A stretch of 64,000 nt of DNA from Haloarchaeobius salinus (GTDB taxonomy: Archaea; Halobacteriota; Halobacteria; Halobacteriales; Natrialbaceae), in NCBI RefSeq assembly GCF_024464185.1, contig NZ_JANHAU010000003.1, forward strand, positions 186,001 through 250,000. Reading direction: 5' to 3'. The first letter of the stretch is position 1. Every line of letters starts with the position of its first letter. Below, piece by piece: positions 31,830-40,293 of the stretch. The notes below the pieces were generated by a model. That model did not search any database and was not told the DNA's origin. It saw nothing but the letters and a program-made list of their open reading frames with translations. The position numbers and the translations under genes are program-made.

Positions 31830-32486
31830 ATGAACTCCAATCGACGAACGTTCCTCGCGACGGCGGCCGGTGCGTCGCTCGCCGCGAGCGCCGGCTGTCT
31901 CGGGTTCCTCTCCGACGCGACGACGTTCGAGGCACAGCAGGCTGCGACGGCGGAGGCCGTCGCCAGCGACGGGAACTACGTGAAGCAGGAGCCGCGCGAG
32001 CTCCGTGCCGAGCGGACGTTCTCCGTCGCGGACCAGGAGCAGACCGTGACGGTCGTCAACTGGGTGACGGAGTACTACAAGACGGTCGACGTCGGCCCGC
32101 TGAGCGGCCAGCGAGCGGGCGTGTTCGCCGCCGTCTCGACGCCGCAGGTCGAGATCCTCGGCGAGTCGTTCAACCCGCTCGCCGACGCCAGCCCGCGCGA
32201 TATCATCGGCCGCTTCCAGGACCAGTACAGCGGGATGTCGGTCGGTGATCGCATCGACCAGACCACGCTCGCCGCGCTCGGGGGAAGCGCGCTGACGTCG
32301 ACGTTCGAGGGCTCGGCGACCATCCAGGACCAGCAGGTCGACACCAACTTCGTCGTGAGCGAGTCGGTGGAGAACGCGGGCGACCACGTCGTCTCCCTGG
32401 GCGTCTTCCCCGCCCAGCTCGACGAACAGGCGAACATCCGGGCGATGATCGAGAACCTCGAACACCCGGTCTCGAGCGAGGAGTGA
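31830..32486 (+). CDS. Tat-exported lipoprotein of unknown function (DUF6517-like)
   Basis: A 218-residue surface lipoprotein. The signal MNSNRRTFLATAAGASLAAS has the twin arginines of Tat export and a lipobox ending SAGC, so the mature protein would be lipidated. The body has QEQTVTVVNWVTEYYKTVDV, RAGVFAAVSTPQVEILGESFNPL and a terminal FVVSESVENAGDHVVSLGVFP block, resembling the haloarchaeal DUF6517 family from memory. TATA-like CCATTTAAG sits 27 bases before the ATG. No function is known. Confidence 0.8.
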   Translation: MNSNRRTFLATAAGASLAASAGCLGFLSDATTFEAQQAATAEAVASDGNYVKQEPRELRAERTFSVADQEQTVTVVNWVTEYYKTVDVGPLSGQRAGVFAAVSTPQVEILGESFNPLADASPRDIIGRFQDQYSGMSVGDRIDQTTLAALGGSALTSTFEGSATIQDQQVDTNFVVSESVENAGDHVVSLGVFPAQLDEQANIRAMIENLEHPVSSEE

Positions 32487-32514
32487 CGGCGGACGGCTGC
32501 GGCGGTCGGTCCGC

Positions 32515-34197
32515 TCAGGCCACCCTGTCCCGCGGTTCCGCGGCGAGTTCGGGCGACGACGCCCCGACGGGCGGCGCGGCGACGGAGCTGTTCGATCCAT
32601 CCTGGGACACCGTTATCTCGTAGACGGAGAGGTGGAGGTACGTGATCGGCGGCGGGTAGAGCCCGTGGTCGAGCTGGAGCGACGGCTGGATGTTCACCAA
32701 GCCCTCGTCGTACTCGATGCCCGTGCTCTGGCCGACCAGCGTCGGTCCGGCGACGATGGCTCCGGTCACGGCGCTGTTGCCGGCGACGACGCAGGTGTCC
32801 CACCCCTGGCACTTGTTCTCCGCGGAGAGCGCCGCGTCGTTGTACTCGGTGTCGTCGAGTGCCGGCTCCTCCCGGGGTGCGTAGACGGTCCCGGACAGCT
32901 CGGTGCTCCCGCCCGTGACGGCGACCTGCATCTCCGAGGTGCCGTACACCTGGAAGTAGCGGGCCTCGTCGGAGACACCAGCCTGGCTGTTCTTCATCCC
33001 GAAGTTGCCGGTCGAGTAGATGCGGAACGCGCGGTCCCCACCGGCGTTTTGGATCTCGATGTCGCCGCCTTCGAGCGAGACGTTGCCGTCGACGATCATC
33101 GTGACGTTCCCGGCGCTCAGGTCGACCGTGAGGTCGTCCGTGAGGACGAAGCCGTCGTCGTCGTAGTAGGTCTCACCCCCGGCGAGGAACGCGCCACCGT
33201 ACTCGGGGTGCATCACCGGCATCGTCGTGTCGTTCTCCGCCTCGCGGACCTTGTTCTCGATGACGTCGTCGATGATACGGAGGTCGTTCGTGGCCCCCTC
33301 GGTGACGTTGCCGGTGACCCGGCTGTGGTCCGAGACGGTACCGCCCGCCGAGACGTCGCCGTCGATGCCGGCGTTTCCGCCGTCGAAATCGACGTCACCG
33401 CCGGTGGCGAACACACCCTCGGAGAACGTGCTGTCGATGGCGGGCTCGCCGAGCCGCATGACCACCGTCTCGTTCTCGTGGTCGACGGAGATGCTCGCCT
33501 CGTTCGTCTGCTGGCGGAAGTAGTCCGCCCAGCCGCCGTAGTACTTGCTCCGTATCTCGACGGTCACGAGCTGACCCTGGACGACGGACTGCCGGTCCAG
33601 CGCCTCACCCGTCCCGTTCCGTCGGAGGTCGACGGCGTCGCCGGTGAGCGTCCGTTGCCCGGTCACCAGCGGAATCCAGGCGTTCAGCGATCCGTCGTCG
33701 TACTCGAACGGGGGTGGCGAGACCATGGTGGCGTCCGAACCGGCCCCGCGCCACACGCCACCGGCCTGGTACGCGATAGTGCTCCCCTCCCGCGTGTACT
33801 CGACGGACCCGAAGGTCCGATTGGCGATCAGCGTGTCGTCCGTGTAGACGAGGACGCGTCCGGTCTCGTCGTGACGCACCGCCGCGTCGTTCGCCCGGAT
33901 GTCGAAGGTGACTCGTTCGGTCGTGCCCTGCCCGAAGGCGACGGACGTCACCGACTGGCTGAACTCGACGAACACCATCTCAACGCGCTGGTTCTGGGCA
34001 TCGTCCTGCGCCCGGTCGAGCGTGACGCTCCCCACCAGTGCGACCGACAGCATGCCCATGACCACGAACCCGATGAGCAGTGCCACCGCCAGCACGGACG
34101 ACTGTCCCCGTTCGTCCGCTCCGCTCGTTCGTCCGCCCGATACGCCCGTTTCTTCCCTGCGTTTCGACGCTCCCCCTTCCCAAGGGGCTCGTCTCAT
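32515..34197 (-). CDS. Large pilin-like surface protein with beta-solenoid body
   Basis: A 560-residue exported protein. The N-terminal 35 residues are basic and polar, followed by one hydrophobic helix (SSVLAVALLIGFVVMGMLSVALVG, about residues 36-59), after which everything is outside. This resembles the archaeal pilin/archaellin-type anchor of DUF7289-like proteins. The middle has many short D/G/N-rich turns (GGDVDFDGGNAGIDGDVSAGG; NVSLEGGDIEIQNAGG) suggesting a right-handed beta-solenoid. The C-terminal tail is proline- and serine-rich. The TATA box TTTATT (about 34222-34228) is 27 bases before the ATG at 34197. Likely a cell-surface or matrix protein. Confidence 0.75.
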   Translation of the reverse strand: MRRAPWEGGASKRREETGVSGGRTSGADERGQSSVLAVALLIGFVVMGMLSVALVGSVTLDRAQDDAQNQRVEMVFVEFSQSVTSVAFGQGTTERVTFDIRANDAAVRHDETGRVLVYTDDTLIANRTFGSVEYTREGSTIAYQAGGVWRGAGSDATMVSPPPFEYDDGSLNAWIPLVTGQRTLTGDAVDLRRNGTGEALDRQSVVQGQLVTVEIRSKYYGGWADYFRQQTNEASISVDHENETVVMRLGEPAIDSTFSEGVFATGGDVDFDGGNAGIDGDVSAGGTVSDHSRVTGNVTEGATNDLRIIDDVIENKVREAENDTTMPVMHPEYGGAFLAGGETYYDDDGFVLTDDLTVDLSAGNVTMIVDGNVSLEGGDIEIQNAGGDRAFRIYSTGNFGMKNSQAGVSDEARYFQVYGTSEMQVAVTGGSTELSGTVYAPREEPALDDTEYNDAALSAENKCQGWDTCVVAGNSAVTGAIVAGPTLVGQSTGIEYDEGLVNIQPSLQLDHGLYPPPITYLHLSVYEITVSQDGSNSSVAAPPVGASSPELAAEPRDRVA

Positions 34198-34434
34198 CGG
34201 TATGTGAAACGCAGGGCACACATAAATAAAGAATGTAATATAAACGTCAGTACCGGCGATAGTAACAACGCTATCGGGTGGGAAATAACCAGCAACAGCA
34301 GTGAAGAAGCGACGAGCGCCTCCGAGAGGACGTACGGGAACGTCTGAGAGGATACCGGCTCCGACAGGGAAGCGGCCACAACCCTATTGGGCCGGGACTA
34401 GTCAACCAGCTGAATTGAAACCCCTGGTCGGCGG
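34198..34434. other. AT-rich intergenic region upstream of the surface protein
   Basis: Unusually AT-rich for the window at its left end (CATAAATAAAGAATGTAATATAA). It holds the TATA box of the 34197 gene and possibly a second TATA-like TTTATATTAC about 15 bases further upstream. A minus-strand hydrophobic ORF (34194-34379) overlaps the promoter and uses TTA and ATA codons rare here, so I do not call it. The rest, up to the enoyl-CoA hydratase stop, shows nothing recognisable. Confidence 0.55.
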
Positions 34435-35277
34435 TTACCGGCCCGACCACTCGGGCTCGCGATCCTCGAAGAAGGCGTCGATACCCTCGTTCTTGTCCTC
34501 CCCCGCGAACAGGAGGGCGAACAGCTCCGCCTCGTACTCGATGCCGGCCTCCAGTTCCATCCGCGAGGCGGCCTTCACGGCCTTCTTCGCGTGTTCGAGG
34601 GCGACCGGTGACTTCGACGCCATCTTCCCCGCGAGGTCGTAGACGCGCTCGTCGAGCGCCTCCGGCTCGTACACCTCGTCGACGAGGCCGATCTCGTCGG
34701 CCTCCTCGGCGTCGATGAGCTCGCCCGAGAGCACGAGCCGCATCGCCTGCCCCTCGCCGACGAGCCGGGGGAGCCGCTGGGTCGCGCCGCCGCCGGGCAT
34801 GATGCCGAGGTTGATCTCCGCCTGGCCGAACTTCGCACCGGACTGGGCGATGCGGACGTCGCAGCCGAGGGCGAGCTCGGAGCCCCCGCCGATGCAGTGC
34901 CCGTTGATGCGGGCGATGACGGGCTTCTCCAGGTCGTCGACGTACTCGTAGACGCGGGGGCGCTTCGACGCCTCGCGCTGTTCGAGCGCGTCGCGCTCGC
35001 GCAGTTCCGTCACGTCCGCGCCGGCGACGAACGCGCTCGATTCGTCCGACCCCGTGAGCACGACCACGACCACGTCGTCGTCGGCCTCCACCGCGTCCAG
35101 GACCGACTTCAGCTCGCTGCGGAGCTGTGCGTTCAGCGCGTTGCGCGCGTCCGGCCGGTCGATGGTGACCGTCGCCACGCCCTCGGCCTCGTCGCCGACG
35201 GCCACGCTGACGAGTTCGCAGTCGGCGGCCGCGGTCTCGGCGTCGGCCGTGCCGTCCGCGCCCTCGCCGTCGCTCAT
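34435..35277 (-). CDS. Enoyl-CoA hydratase (crotonase family)
   Basis: A 280-residue crotonase-fold enzyme. VATVTIDRPDARNALNAQL, then the oxyanion-hole motif FVAGADVTELRE, and the catalytic region INGHCIGGGSELALGCDVRIAQSGAKFGQAEINLGIMPGGGATQRLPRLVG with the two glutamates of hydratases. An acidic, low-complexity leader of about 25 residues precedes the fold. It overlaps the upstream dehydrogenase gene by ATGA (35274-35277), so the two beta-oxidation enzymes are translated together. Substrate chain length cannot be deduced. Confidence 0.9.
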   Translation of the reverse strand: MSDGEGADGTADAETAAADCELVSVAVGDEAEGVATVTIDRPDARNALNAQLRSELKSVLDAVEADDDVVVVVLTGSDESSAFVAGADVTELRERDALEQREASKRPRVYEYVDDLEKPVIARINGHCIGGGSELALGCDVRIAQSGAKFGQAEINLGIMPGGGATQRLPRLVGEGQAMRLVLSGELIDAEEADEIGLVDEVYEPEALDERVYDLAGKMASKSPVALEHAKKAVKAASRMELEAGIEYEAELFALLFAGEDKNEGIDAFFEDREPEWSGR

Positions 35278-36161
35278 TCCGCCTCACCCCAGTCGCCCGA
35301 GGTGCCGACGATCTCGCCGTCCTCCCAGACGTAGAACCCCTCGCCGGTCTTCTTGCCGAGCTTGCCCGCCCGGACCTTCTGCTTGAGCAGCTGCGGCGGC
35401 TTGAACCGCTCGCCGAGCTCCTCGCGCAGGTACTCGAGGATGTCCAGCCGGACGTCTAGCCCGACCACGTCGCCGAGCTCGATGGGCCCCATCGGGTGGT
35501 TGTAGCCGAGCTCCATCGCGGCGTCGATGTCCCGCGGCGAGGCGACGCCCTCCTCCAGCATCCGGATGGCCTCGACGCCGAGCGTGACCCCGAGCCGGGA
35601 GGACGCAAAGCCCGCCGAGTCCCGCACCGTCACCGGCGTCCGGTCGATACCCTCGACGAACGCCTCCGCGAACTCGACCGTCTCCTCGCTCGACTGCTCG
35701 GGGACGACGACCTCGACCAGCTGCATCAGGTGGACCGGGTTGAAGAAGTGCAGCCCGACGGCGCGCTCGTCGTGCTCCAGCGCGCTCGCGATCTCCGTGA
35801 TGGAGAGCGATGACGTGTTCGTCGCGATGACGGCGTCGTCGTCGACGAGCGCCTCGACGTCCTCGAAGGTGCTCTTCTTCAGTTCCATCTGCTCGGGCAC
35901 GGCTTCGACGACGAGTTCCGCACCTTCGACGGCGGGTTCGAGTTCGACCGCTGTGTCGATGCGCGCCAGCGTGGCGTCCATCTCCGCCTGGGTGACCTTG
36001 TCCCGGTCGACACCGCCCTGGAGGTTCGACTCGATGGTCGCCAGCCCGTCGTCGACGAACTCCTGTTCGATGTCGCGCATCGTCACGTCGTGGCCGGCCA
36101 TCGCCGTGACCTGCGCGATTCCGTTCCCCATCGTCCCCGCACCGAGTACAGTGACCTTCAT
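35274..36161 (-). CDS. 3-hydroxyacyl-CoA dehydrogenase
   Basis: NAD-dependent L-3-hydroxyacyl-CoA dehydrogenase (295 aa). The Rossmann motif VTVLGAGTMGNGIAQVTAMAGH opens the protein; VVEAVPEQMELKKSTF, IATNTSSLSITEIA, and GLHFFNPVHLMQLVEVV (catalytic histidine) follow. C-terminal domain: SAGFASSRLGVTLGVEA and YNHPMGPIELGD. The ATG at 36161 gives the canonical MKVTVLGAG start; the longer in-frame ORF is rejected. It precedes the enoyl-CoA hydratase with ATGA overlap, coupling steps 2 and 3 of beta-oxidation. Confidence 0.93.
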   Translation of the reverse strand: MKVTVLGAGTMGNGIAQVTAMAGHDVTMRDIEQEFVDDGLATIESNLQGGVDRDKVTQAEMDATLARIDTAVELEPAVEGAELVVEAVPEQMELKKSTFEDVEALVDDDAVIATNTSSLSITEIASALEHDERAVGLHFFNPVHLMQLVEVVVPEQSSEETVEFAEAFVEGIDRTPVTVRDSAGFASSRLGVTLGVEAIRMLEEGVASPRDIDAAMELGYNHPMGPIELGDVVGLDVRLDILEYLREELGERFKPPQLLKQKVRAGKLGKKTGEGFYVWEDGEIVGTSGDWGEAE

Positions 36162-36255
36162 ACTTGGGACGGTGTTTGCCCGGCAAGTAAGCGTTGTTCG
36201 TTCCGGCGGCCTCTGCGGTCCAAGCTTGAAGTTGGCCCCTGCCGTCGGTACGGCC

Positions 36256-36678
36256 ATGAGTCAACGCACGACGACCATCGAGCGGCTCCGGGAGCCGGTC
36301 GCGGGCTACGGGCTCCCGGCCCGGACCGTGGTCGCCCTCGTCGCCTCCCTCCTCGGGAACCTCGCCATCGTGAACCTGGCCATCTCGGCCGACCTCGCAC
36401 CGGACCTGCCGGCGCTGTCGTACCCGCCCGTGGTGTTCCTGACGACCGTCGGCGTCCTCGGGGCCGCCGTCGTCTACTGGCTGCTGTCGACCCGGGTAGA
36501 GACGCCGACGGGGACGTTCACCCGGCTGGCCTGGGCCGTGCTCGTCCTGTCGTTCGTCCCCGACATCGCCGTCCTCCTGCTCGACGAGACGGCGACCGCG
36601 GCGGGGGTCGGCGCGCTCGTGTTCATGCACGTCACGGCCGCGGTGGCCTGCATCGCGTTCATCCCGTCCGGTGACTGA
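36256..36678 (+). CDS. Four-helix membrane protein of unknown function (DUF6069-like)
   Basis: A 140-residue membrane protein with four predicted spans: VVALVASLLGNLAIVNLAI, FLTTVGVLGAAVVYWLL, LAWAVLVLSFVPDIAVLLL, and FMHVTAAVACIAFI. The pattern and length fit a family I remember as DUF6069, found in actinobacteria and haloarchaea. No motif suggests catalysis. The gene is divergent from the dehydrogenase and convergent with the fusion protein below. Confidence 0.7.
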   Translation: MSQRTTTIERLREPVAGYGLPARTVVALVASLLGNLAIVNLAISADLAPDLPALSYPPVVFLTTVGVLGAAVVYWLLSTRVETPTGTFTRLAWAVLVLSFVPDIAVLLLDETATAAGVGALVFMHVTAAVACIAFIPSGD

Positions 36679-36696
36679 GAACCAGCGTGGCGGCGG

Positions 36697-38133
36697 TCAC
36701 TCCGCCGGTGTGACCTTCGCCCCGTAGCGCGTGACACCCTCCTGCGTGTAGATGCGACGGAACGCGGCGGCGACCGAGTCGCCGACGCCGACCGACCCCG
36801 GCTCCGCGTCGGTCGCCTGTACCGGGACGCTGACACTCCCGCCGTCGGGGCCGTCGAAGGCGACGACCGCGACCGCGAAGTCGCCCGACTTGGACTGCTG
36901 TTCTGCGAACTCCGGTGGTGCCCCGCCCTGGGAGATGGTCGTCACCGCCTCGACCGTGCCGGTTCCCGGTAGCTCGACCGCCTCCCGGCCGACGCGCTCG
37001 TTGCAGTCCCCGCAGGCACCCTCCGGCGGGAAGTTCAGCGCGCCACAGGCCACACAGCGGCCGGCCTCCAGTCGGTAGCGTTGCGGGATGGAGCGCTTCC
37101 ACGACGGCACCGAGACGTACGCGCCACCGCCGTCCGGCGGGCCGGAGGTGACCTCGCCGCGCTGGCGCAGGTACTCGGCGTAGGAGAGGTTCGCACCACC
37201 GTCCAGCGCGAGGTCGGCCGCGACGGCGTCGCCACCGTCGGCGCTCTCGACCACGAGCGCGTCCGCGCCAGCACCGGAGCCGACCCCGACGACGAGCGTC
37301 GTGTCGACGCCGTCCGCGAGCGCGGTGGCGAGCGAGAGCGGCGCGCTCGCCGCACCCGTGTCCCCGAGGTCCTGCACGGTCGCGACGTCGTAGATCGCGG
37401 CGTTGTCGACGCCGAGGTCGCCCGCGACGCGGTACGGTCGCTTCCCGTCGGGGGCCTGGATGGCGACCGCGTCGGGGTCGGGGCTCGCATCGAGTGCGTC
37501 GACCGCGCCCGTGACGACCTCGCGGTACGCGGCCCGGTCGTAGGTCGTCACGTCGAGGCCCTCGACGCGCTCGCTACCGGCCTGCCGGAACCGGGTCCCG
37601 GGGTAGGGGGTGGCGTACTCGGCGCTGTCGGTGACAGTCGCACCCTCGTCGTCGCCGTCGCCGAGCACGAACGCGGCCGCACCAGCCCCGGCCGCGTGGT
37701 CGATATCGTCGTCGGGGTGGCCCTTCGGACAGTCCGCGGCGACGACCAGCGCGTGGCCCCCGTCGAGGTCCGCCGTGACGGCGTCCACGAGCGCCGAGGT
37801 GCCGGCGCGGGTGCTCCCGCCGCGGAACCTGCGGGTCGCGGTCTCGGGCACGCCCAGCGCCGCCCCCAGCCGGCTCGTGAGTTCCCCCTCTGCCAGCGGC
37901 GGCGTCGTGGAGGCGAAGGCGAGGTACTCGACCGCGTCCCCTTCGCTCCCGTCGGCGGCGAGTGCGCGCTTCGCGGCCGCGACGGCCATGGTGAGCGCGT
38001 CCTCGTCGGCCCCCGGGACCGCCTTCTCCTCGATGCCCGACGCCTGGAACTGGCCCCAGGCCTCCTCGAACGCCTCGGCGGTGATGCGGAACCGGGGAGC
38101 GTACGCGCCGACGGCACTGATCCGGTTGCTCAT
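36697..38133 (-). CDS. HMG-CoA-synthase-like domain, catalytic residues lost, fused to DUF35 zinc ribbon/OB fold
   Basis: A 478-residue fusion. Residues 1-330 are a thiolase-superfamily domain of the HMG-CoA synthase type (RISAVGAYAPRFRI; FASTTPPLAEGE; GSGAGADALVVES). By alignment to remembered archaeal HMGCS, the catalytic Cys is T108 (GSTRAGTSAL), the His is Q226 (IQAPDGK) and the Asn is D258, so activity is unlikely. Residues 340-478 are a DUF35 domain: rubredoxin-like ribbon C360, C363, C374, C377 and an OB fold. The ATG overlaps the thiolase stop (ATGA), a standard coupling of thiolase and DUF35 partners. It probably scaffolds the thiolase and binds acyl-CoA. Confidence 0.85.
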   Translation of the reverse strand: MSNRISAVGAYAPRFRITAEAFEEAWGQFQASGIEEKAVPGADEDALTMAVAAAKRALAADGSEGDAVEYLAFASTTPPLAEGELTSRLGAALGVPETATRRFRGGSTRAGTSALVDAVTADLDGGHALVVAADCPKGHPDDDIDHAAGAGAAAFVLGDGDDEGATVTDSAEYATPYPGTRFRQAGSERVEGLDVTTYDRAAYREVVTGAVDALDASPDPDAVAIQAPDGKRPYRVAGDLGVDNAAIYDVATVQDLGDTGAASAPLSLATALADGVDTTLVVGVGSGAGADALVVESADGGDAVAADLALDGGANLSYAEYLRQRGEVTSGPPDGGGAYVSVPSWKRSIPQRYRLEAGRCVACGALNFPPEGACGDCNERVGREAVELPGTGTVEAVTTISQGGAPPEFAEQQSKSGDFAVAVVAFDGPDGGSVSVPVQATDAEPGSVGVGDSVAAAFRRIYTQEGVTRYGAKVTPAE

Positions 38134-39305
38134 GCGCCGATCACCTCGCGCTCGAAGGCGTGGACGACGGCCGCACCGCCGCTCCCGCCGACGTTGTGGG
38201 TCAGCCCGCGCGTCGCGCCCTCGACCTGACGCTCGCCGGCCTGTCCGGTGAGCTGCTTGAACGCCTCGACGACCTGGCCCGCGCCGGTCGCGCCGATGGG
38301 GTGGCCCTTCGACTTGAGGCCGCCGGAGGTGTTGACGACGACCTCGCCGCCGTAGTCGCTCCGGCCGTCGGCGACGAACGCCCCGGACTCGCCCGGTTCG
38401 CAGAGGCCGAGGTCCTCGTAGGCCATCAGCTCCGCGATGGCGAAGCAGTCGTGGACCTCCGCGAAGTCCAGCTCCTCGGGGCCGAAGCCGGCCATCTCGT
38501 AGGCGGTGGCGGCGGCCTCGACGGACGCCGGCACGTTCACGTAGGAGTCGCGCTGGAACAGCCCGACGCGGTCGGAAGCCGCGCCGACGCCCGCGACGCG
38601 TAACGCCTCGTCGGCGTACTGGTCGACCACGTCCTCGCTGACGACGATGGCCGCCGCCGCGCCGTCGGTGGTCGGACAGCAGTGGTAGAGGTTCAGCGGG
38701 TCCGCGACGACGGGCGCGTTCATCGCGTCCTCCAGCGAGCAGGTGAAACCGAGGTGGGCGTGTGGGTTGTCCGCCCCGTGGGCGTGGTTCTTCACCGCCA
38801 CCTGGGAGAGCTGCTCGTTCGTCGTCCCGTGCTCGGCCATGTGCGCGCTGGCCATCTGGGCGTAGACGCCGGCGAACGTCGTCCCGGAGAGTCGTTCCCA
38901 CTCCGTCTCGCCGCTGACGCCGAGCCAGTACTTCGTCGCGTCGCCCGAGGCGTCGGTCATCACCTCGACGCCGCCCGCCAGCACCACGTCGGCCATGCCG
39001 GATTTGACGGCCTGCACGGCCTGTCGGACGGCGTAGCCCGACGCGGCACAGGCGTTCTCTACTCGGGTCGTCGGCACGCCGTGGAGCCCGACGTGCTCGG
39101 TGACCGCCGGCCCGGAGAGCCCGAGCTGGCGACCGCCGACGCCGAGTGTCCCCACGACGGCCTCGTCGAAGTCGTCGGTGTCGATGCCCCCCGCGACGCT
39201 GTCGACGGCGGCGTCGTAGGCCGTCTCGAACAGCGACCGGTAGCTCTCGTCGGGGAAGGAGCCGAAGTCGGACTGGCCCGCCCCGACGACGTACGCATCT
39301 CGCAT
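38130..39305 (-). CDS. Thiolase (SCPx/acetyl-CoA acetyltransferase family)
   Basis: A 391-residue thiolase. The nucleophile cysteine is in VENACAASGYAVRQA (C86); the histidine is in LKSKGHPIGATGAGQVVEAF; CFAIAELMAYEDLGL and NVGGSGGAAVVHAF complete the active site. The AYEDLG/DCFAIAE pattern places it in the SCPx-like non-specific lipid-transfer group rather than classical beta-ketothiolases. It forms a two-gene operon with the HMGCS-like/DUF35 fusion. TATA: CCTATATGCG (39328-39338 minus). Confidence 0.9.
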   Translation of the reverse strand: MRDAYVVGAGQSDFGSFPDESYRSLFETAYDAAVDSVAGGIDTDDFDEAVVGTLGVGGRQLGLSGPAVTEHVGLHGVPTTRVENACAASGYAVRQAVQAVKSGMADVVLAGGVEVMTDASGDATKYWLGVSGETEWERLSGTTFAGVYAQMASAHMAEHGTTNEQLSQVAVKNHAHGADNPHAHLGFTCSLEDAMNAPVVADPLNLYHCCPTTDGAAAAIVVSEDVVDQYADEALRVAGVGAASDRVGLFQRDSYVNVPASVEAAATAYEMAGFGPEELDFAEVHDCFAIAELMAYEDLGLCEPGESGAFVADGRSDYGGEVVVNTSGGLKSKGHPIGATGAGQVVEAFKQLTGQAGERQVEGATRGLTHNVGGSGGAAVVHAFEREVIGA

Positions 39306-39327
39306 AGCGGGAGTCGGTCGCGGGAGC

Positions 39328-39338
39328 GCATATAGGTC
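39328..39338 (-). promoter_or_regulatory. TATA box of the thiolase operon
   Basis: CGACCTATATG on the minus strand is centred 28 bases before the ATG at 39305. Confidence 0.5.
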
Positions 39339-39395
39339 GGGGGAAGCGGCGGTTTCGACGGGAAGGTTCCTGTTCCGGCGCTGATAGCATCCGGT

Positions 39396-39557
39396 GTGTC
39401 CGCCTGGGAACCGAGGCTGTACGCGAAGGGGGTCCTCTACGGCGTCCCCCTCATCGCGCTCCTCTTCCTGGTCGCGCTGGTCTCCGGGACGGACGCGGTC
39501 GCCATCCCCGGGTTCGGAGCCTCGCTGTTCGCCGGTGCCGCCGCCCTGTTCTCCTGA
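39396..39557 (+). CDS. Small membrane protein of unknown function
   Basis: A 53-residue ORF with GTG start: MSAWEPRLYAKGVLYGVPL, IALLFLVALVSG, TDAVAIPGFG, ASLFAGAAALFS. It has one clear transmembrane stretch and a second C-terminal weak one. Third codon positions are almost all G or C, as in the surrounding genes. It lies between the thiolase promoter and the RHH gene, 91 bases after the thiolase start on the opposite strand. The start is uncertain (other GTG codons overlap). Below usual size cut-offs; unknown function. Confidence 0.55.
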   Translation: MSAWEPRLYAKGVLYGVPLIALLFLVALVSGTDAVAIPGFGASLFAGAAALFS

Positions 39558-39640
39558 CCGGGGACGTCGATGTCGCGGGTCGACCCGTCCGGGGCCGGAA
39601 TCGCCGTGAGATACAAGCCAACTCCCCGTCTCTACCGACC

Positions 39641-40198
39641 ATGAGCAACTCGCGGATCACCGTCTCGCTCGACGAGGACGCCCAGGAGGCGCTCGCGGAC
39701 GTCACCAAGCGGACGGGACAGGGCCAGAGCGAGCTCGTCCGGCGGGCGCTGACGTTCTACGCGGCCAACTTCCAGGCGGCGACGACGGACGCGAGCGAGA
39801 AGCTGGAGGACTACCACAAGATGCTCTCCGGCGGCGAGCACGTCCTCCTCGACGTGGACTTCCTGCACTGCTTCCTCGACTTCGTCTCCGACGAGGAGGG
39901 GAACCGGGCCGAGGAGTTCCTGGCGGCGGCCGACGAGGTGTCGGCGTACCACGCCCGGGAGTACGAGGACGAGTTCGGGAGCCTGGACGAGATGCTGGAG
40001 TGGCTCTCGCTCTGTGGCTTCCTCTCGGTCCGCCGGAGCGACGAGAACCGCTACCACGTCGTCTTCCCCTCCGAGGAGATACGCTGGTTCATGACCCGGT
40101 TCATCGAGCGCAGCGCGGTCAGACTGCCGTTCGACATCGAGATCGAGGAGGGCTACACGAAGGTCATGATGACCGAACACCCGGTCGAGGAGTCCTGA
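39641..40198 (+). CDS. Ribbon-helix-helix (CopG-type) protein with C-terminal domain
   Basis: A 185-residue DNA-binding protein. Residues 3-45 are a ribbon-helix-helix unit (RITVSLDEDAQEALADVTKRTGQGQSELVRRALTFYAANF). The C-terminal 130 residues form an acidic alpha/beta domain with LLDVDFLHCFLDFVSDEEG and LSLCGFLSVRRSDENRYHVVFPSEEIRWFMTRFIERS, not recognised but seen in haloarchaeal homologues. The operator is unknown. It lies 149 bases upstream of the ABC/hyu operon, whose promoter region carries two dyads. Regulation of that operon is a guess. Confidence 0.82.
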   Translation: MSNSRITVSLDEDAQEALADVTKRTGQGQSELVRRALTFYAANFQAATTDASEKLEDYHKMLSGGEHVLLDVDFLHCFLDFVSDEEGNRAEEFLAAADEVSAYHAREYEDEFGSLDEMLEWLSLCGFLSVRRSDENRYHVVFPSEEIRWFMTRFIERSAVRLPFDIEIEEGYTKVMMTEHPVEES

Positions 40199-40242
40199 GC
40201 CAACAGCGAGGGCGTCGACCGGCCGTCCTGTTTTCCGACTAG

Positions 40243-40270
40243 TATGAACGTTTCATACGTCTTCATACGA
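40243..40270. promoter_or_regulatory. Dyad TATGAAcgtTTCATA plus a direct half-site, candidate operator
   Basis: TATGAA (40243-40248) and TTCATA (40252-40257) form a dyad; a further TTCATA at 40262-40267 is a direct repeat of the right half (TTTCATACG, CTTCATACG). It lies about 60 bases upstream of the SBP TATA box, in a short AT-rich tract between the RHH gene and the transporter operon. Confidence 0.4.
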
Positions 40271-40293
40271 ACGCATAACTGCCGATAGAGCCG

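Noticed and set aside
34194-34379. Minus-strand 61-codon hydrophobic ORF
   Set aside because: It covers the TATA box of the surface-protein gene and uses TTA and ATA codons that neighbours avoid, so hydrophobicity comes from AT-rich promoter DNA.
36697-39390. The 897-codon frame combining the thiolase region and the HMGCS-like gene
   Set aside because: Only the part after 38133 (reading on the minus strand) has the HMGCS/DUF35 fold. The 5' part is a shadow of the thiolase, which reads in another frame.
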